Under the pieces are notes generated by a model that ran no database searches, was not told the origin of the DNA, and saw only the letters and a list, made by a program, of their open reading frames with translations. Below, in pieces: positions 59,888 through 64,000 of a stretch of DNA of 64,000 nucleotides (the first letter of the stretch is position 1; every line of letters begins with the position of its first letter). The position numbers were made by a program, and so were the translations under genes. This DNA is from Clavulina sp. PMI_390 (Eukaryota > Basidiomycota > Agaricomycetes > Cantharellales > Hydnaceae): NCBI GenBank assembly GCA_015039315.1, contig WIDE01000038.1, positions 212,787 to 276,786 on the forward strand, read 5' to 3'.

Positions 59888-62385
59888 GGCTGATCGAGTC
59901 TGAAGCTTGGAGCTTGCGAAGGGATTGATGGAGCTGAGAAGGCTGGGGAGCTGATGCAGCGAGTCGACGGCGGGTTCTTATAGCTCGACGAGAGTTCAAG
60001 AAGTAAATGCGAGTAATATGGCAGTGGGTGCTGCGCATGTCGAGGTATGGCGAGAAGTTGAACAAGCAACACGCATGGCACATAGGGGAAGTCTTCTGGC
60101 CGAGTGATCGAGGGGATGACAGATGCGAGAGGGTCGTTTGTCCGACGAGGCACAAGTCCAGATGGTGCATCGCGCGCTGGTGTTGATTGCTCGTTGAATG
60201 GTCAGAGCCTCGAAATGAGAATGCATAATTGAGTCAGCCTCAGATCAACAATATTTCGCACTTTCGAATAGATTATTTAGAGTGTGCTCATGAGAAGCAG
60301 CGTATGTGAGGGTATGACGACGAGGTGGCTGCGTGTTGATTTCAAGTTGATGTGATCCATTCGGAAGTCTAGCTCAGTTCGGCGAGCACAGCGAGGGTGG
60401 CGGGACAGCCACAATCTCTAGGCTGAAGAGAATAGGTGCCTGCATTCATAGCGTCTACTGGTCGCGATTGGTATTTCCAGAACTATGCCTTTGGGCGCGA
60501 GACCTCGAAGTGGGTCGTAACCGGCGCATTCCGTCGAGCACGTGACCATCTCTTCTGTTACAATCGACTCGAGTCCACGGTCCACTACGGCCACTGCAAC
60601 TGGCTCGATCACACTATCGGAGGCATTTGCAGGATAAGAACGAGTGGAGTGCTCTGCACAGGGGCAATGTCAGTGTTAATGTCAATGTCAGCCCGCATGG
60701 CTTCATCGCGCCACCAACCTTCTAGTGACGCGGAGTGGACGAGGAATCTCCGGTAGAAGCCTTTTCTTCATGTTTACGCTCTAGAGTGCGCGGGGCCACT
60801 AGTACTGTCCCTTACGGAACTGGGTGGAGCTACGCAGCCGCCAGTGAGTTCTGTCGATCAACCCATGTGGTGCATCACACTCTAACAAGATGTTACGCCC
60901 CCTTCCCGACTTATTTCATGCTTCCTGCCCCACCAAACCCTACTATCTCGCCCAATTATAGGCAATTACTTCTATGTTGCCCTCGTGCGCAGCCATCCTC
61001 GATATTGCCACGATCAAATCGCCCTCCTTTTATCAGCTGCCACAAGTGTTGTCACCACGTGAACGCTGGCTTGGCTAGAGCTATTCATGTACCAATGCCA
61101 TTATCTTGGCTTTTCGTCATTCGCTCAGGACATCTATTTGGTTGGTAGCAGACATCGCACCTTCGTATTCGTTGGTTGCGCTTCCATCAATCATTTGTTG
61201 TCGAGTTTCCCTTGTGTCAAGTCCGACTCTGCTCGGCCGATCAAGAGTACTGTGGTTCATCTCGCGGACTTCCATTCACGACTCAGTCCACCGCTTTTCC
61301 CGATGTTCGGCGGCCCGCCCTTCGCCAACTGGGCTACATCGCTCGCCAACATTCCGCACACTTCACGCCCCCAGACCATGAGCCGGTAAGTCCTCGCCGA
61401 GTCGTACTCGAAGTTCTCGTTGGACTGTTTTCTGACGTCTGGTCCCTCTCATGCAGTGTAGACTCGGTTCGCTCACACTGACTCGACGCCGCCCCACTTC
61501 CAATCGAACGCCTACGCGACAATATGGTTTCACGAACATACCTTTCCTAGCGCGCCAACATCCACTCATATTCGATATTCCACTCCCCCGTTCAACTATC
61601 ACCGCATCGATCGCGCGACCACAACCCCCAAGCTGGAGACGACGAAATTGTCTGCTTCGACACATGCAGTGATTCGGGAGTACGATCAGTGTTTTTTTCC
61701 CCGCCATTTACGCTTTCTGGATATGTTATATGACGGTGCAAGCTATACCTCACTATCAGTCGTCAAGCTTCATACAGGTATGTTTGTTCAAATTTGGTAT
61801 CCCTTGTGACTATTGACCTGACTCGCCATCCCCTCATCTTGCTTCATCCTAGGTTCGGAGCGCTCGACCTATAGGTCTATCTCAGCCGTTCAATCGTTCG
61901 TTCGACAAAGGGTCGCAAGCATAAAGGCGCGAGGGCGGGTTTTGCAGCCCTGTGACCGTTCCTTGAAGGATCTCGTTGGCGCTTTTGAGCTAACGTGCAG
62001 CCAATATCCACTGGTACCCGGACCGCCCGTCCGATTGGCTCTTCCTACGATGCGTACCAACATATGCGCGTCTTCGTTATGCGCTCGAGCTTGGATGGTG
62101 TGATCGCACACTTTGGGATCCGCCGCTACATCTCCGTTCTAAGTATGGCCGCAGTTAATGCGCTGAACACAATTCTTGTTTTCATTCCTCACTTGCGCTT
62201 GGCGTCCGAGTAGCTGCTGATGAACCCCAATGCAGTCTGGTATGCACCACATGGCGTACCCGGCCCACACTCCCGTAACATCGGTCGCGTGCCAGCTTTG
62301 TTCGTGTTGGTGCACACCTTATCTCCAACACCCGTTCCTGCTCTCCACCTTCACATCCACCGTCACTTCTGTTTACACCACCATC
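59888..62385. other. Divergent intergenic region between G1 peptidase copies 2 and 3
   Basis: Promoters of both copies lie here. A cluster of overlapping plus frames at 60735-61707 shows no recognisable domain and no closed splice model. It may be decayed sequence. Confidence 0.45.
59978..59984 (-). promoter_or_regulatory. TATA-like element of G1 peptidase copy 2
   Basis: The minus strand reads CTATAAGAAC about 90-100 bp upstream of the ATG at 59887. A plausible TATA box, judged by position only. Confidence 0.4.
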
Positions 62386-63472
62386 ATGCGCTCCATCTAC
62401 ATCGTAGGGTGTGCCTTCCTCGTCTCATCAGTGTTTGCTGCTCCAAGCGCGAATGCCCGGCTAGATGCTCGAGTCGAGCGTCGACGATCTCAGGTCTCGC
62501 GGTCTACCGCCGAATCCCAGCGTCGAGACGCTGGCCCCTTCCTTCCTTCGACTACGACCGAGGCTCTCGTGGCGGGCCCTGATAATGGTAACGCCTCGCA
62601 CGTCACATACAGCGAGAATTGGTCCGGCGTGATCCTCACTGCAGCGGCGGTTAGTCCCTTTCCTTTCGTATTATCTGTTGGCATATCCACGTCAACGCCG
62701 GGCACTATTGACACGAGCGATCGAATCAGGGTACGTGGAAGGGCATCACCGGCACCTTTGTCGTCCCAACGCCCAAGGTGCCATCTGGGGGTAGCACGAC
62801 AACTGCTTATGCTGCCTCGGCGTGGGTGGGGATTGATGGATATACGTGTTCAAGCGCGATCCTTCAGACGGGAGTCGACTTTTACGTCGAGGGCGGGAGC
62901 ATTTCGTATGATGGTCAGTGCGGATCTCGCTCTCAATGGTGTTGCGTTATGTTTTCTCGCTGAGACTTTACTTTAGGCTGGTACGAGTGGTATCCCGACT
63001 ATGTTTGTCCTTTCTTTTCTGTGTCATCGTCCAATGTTGCTGACAATCTCTTTTCTCTTCATCATCTCCCCACATTTTTTTTCTATCGCCGCAGGCATAC
63101 GACTTTTCAGGCATCACTTTCTCGGCTGGCGACACCGTCAAACTCACGATTGCAGTCAGCAGCACAAAAGCCGGCACTGCCTCAATTTCCAACCTCACGA
63201 CCGGCAAGACGGTTTCCAAATCGATTACATCAACGGCTGCGCTCTGTGAACAGGACGCTGAGTGGATTGTGGAGGACTTTTCCTCGGGAAGTTCTCTTGT
63301 TCCGTTTGCCAACTTTGGGACCATCACTTGGACAGATATGTGCGCAGTTACGGCAACCAACTCTTGCGTGCAACCAACAACAAACTCAACAATTGTGGAC
63401 ATTGAGCAGGGTGGCAAGGTGTATACTTCTGTGTCCGTGACCTCTACTGGAGCCACCGTTAGCTATGTTTAA
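62386..63472 (+). CDS. Secreted G1 family glutamic peptidase (eqolisin), copy 3
   Basis: Four exons: 62386-62649, 62730-62913 (184 nt), 62977-63002 (26 nt) and 63095-63472; 852 nt (283 aa), phases close. The first donor is GTTAGT and the third is GTTTGT. The signal peptide is M-R-S-I-Y-I-V-G-C-A-F-L-V-S-S-V-F-A-A, followed by a longer propeptide with R-V-E-R-R-R. The mature domain has Y-S-E-N-W-S-G-V-I, A-W-V-G-I-D-G-Y, A-I-L-Q-T-G-V-D and W-Y-E-W-Y-P-D-Y. The last intron of copies 1 and 2 is absent, so C-E-Q-D-A-E-W-I-V-E-D-F is read through one exon. The C-terminal loop carries an extra pair of Cys (M-C-A-V-T-A-T-N-S-C) not seen in the other copies. Confidence 0.93.
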
Positions 63473-63516
63473 TGCCGTTCATGTTGAATCAATACCACAT
63501 GTTTATTTCCCTGTGA

Positions 63517-63522
63517 AATAAA
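63517..63522 (+). terminator. Polyadenylation signal candidate
   Basis: AATAAA about 45 bp after the stop codon of G1 peptidase copy 3, a normal distance for fungal 3' end formation. Confidence 0.5.
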
Positions 63523-64000
63523 TTAGTTATATCCAAGTGCCGGCTCGTAATGCCACTCATAATGTACCCCTTAGTACCCTAATCCATGGTAGTTATCTCA
63601 ATTTGCGCATAGCCCGGGACCAAGGGGTGTTTTGACGTCATCAACAACAGCAACAGCGAGTGCAAGTGAGTGCGTCCCTCTACTTTTCTACACTTGGCTT
63701 GCTTTCTAGATCTACTAATCACAAATCTAGTTGGTTTCAGCTACTGGCACCACTGGCTTGGTTCCTAGGCTCTAGCTTGGCGCTTTGGGCTCCATAGCCT
63801 TCACCTTTTGGCCCACTACCTTTCAAGTCTCTTCCACTAGCAACTACACTTGGTTCCTCACTTTTAGTGTTAAATATTCCAGTCCCACGCCACCTAGACA
63901 CTGGTTTCTTCACTTTTCCCTTCTCACCAACGCACTTTAGCACACAATCTTTTACCACAGCACTTTTCAGGCCAGCCCACCTCACCTTTCCAAGTGGGTA
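63523..64000. other. Right-edge sequence of different composition, possible element or partial gene
   Basis: From about 63690 the sequence changes character (frequent short CT/AAG words). A minus-strand frame open for 82 codons (63737-63985) is rich in Lys, Gly, Ser and Val. It could be the 3' end of a gene or transposable element lying beyond the window. No domain is recognised. Confidence 0.3.

Noticed and set aside
62230..62976. 248-codon frame that includes the start of G1 peptidase copy 3
   Set aside because: It extends upstream of the signal peptide and reads through two introns; the spliced model from 62386 matches the paralogues.
1..64000. tRNA genes, rRNA, CRISPR arrays or prokaryotic operons
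   Set aside because: None seen by eye; intron-rich fungal genes throughout make CRISPR and operons implausible. A tRNAscan run would be decisive for tRNAs.

Overview
The window looks like a contig piece from a filamentous basidiomycete (Agaricomycetes). The evidence is the many short introns (about 45-90 nt, GT...AG), CT-rich promoter stretches, a dense set of F-box genes, a DSC ubiquitin-ligase subunit, a chitin synthase, G1 (eqolisin) peptidases and C2H2 regulators of fungal type. The F-box density and gene style recall Rhizoctonia/Ceratobasidium, but I cannot prove the genus from sequence alone. Gene models below were built by hand from splice sites and reading-frame continuity; where a junction or start could not be closed I say so.

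Layout. 0-2.1 kb: 3' part of a low-complexity (Ser/Gly/His/Asn-rich) protein, frame-shifted by an exact 142-bp tandem duplication. 2.1-6.6 kb: no supported gene, with a long pyrimidine-rich stretch. 6.7-7.9 kb: a C2H2 zinc-finger gene. 9.0-11.7 kb: two convergent F-box genes. 13.0-17.3 kb: an importin-7/8 (Nmd5-type) karyopherin with 19 exons. 17.5-18.8 kb: the DSC E3 ligase subunit Dsc3 on the minus strand, only 87 bp from the start of a divergent F-box gene (18.9-20.5 kb). 21.2-24.6 kb: a GH31 glycosidase with 11 exons. 25.3-28.5 kb: a large minus-strand C2H2 zinc-finger protein, a paralogue of the 6.7-kb gene by finger architecture and exon structure. 28.5-33.1 kb: gene-poor.

33.1-41.4 kb: two paralogous fatty-acid-hydroxylase/sterol-desaturase-type enzymes (one minus, one plus) flank a family-1 glycosyltransferase, which suggests a small lipid or terpenoid modification cluster. 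The plus-strand copy carries a 956-bp intron in the middle of its histidine motifs. 42.1-43.1 kb: a DOPA 4,5-dioxygenase-like gene. 43.6-48.3 kb: a chitin synthase with about 22 exons (minus). 49.6-54.8 kb: three more F-box genes, two of them tandem paralogues. 55.3-63.5 kb: three paralogous secreted G1 glutamic peptidases (minus, minus, plus) with nearly identical exon structure. The right edge holds unidentified sequence of different composition.

Together: nuclear transport (importin), ubiquitin-dependent control (Dsc3 and six F-box adaptors), cell-wall and carbohydrate enzymes (chitin synthase, GH31), extracellular proteolysis (G1 trio) and lipid/secondary metabolism (hydroxylase-GT-hydroxylase). 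The least expected items are the hydroxylase-GT1-hydroxylase unit with its giant intron, the 142-bp frameshifting duplication, and the G1 peptidase trio.
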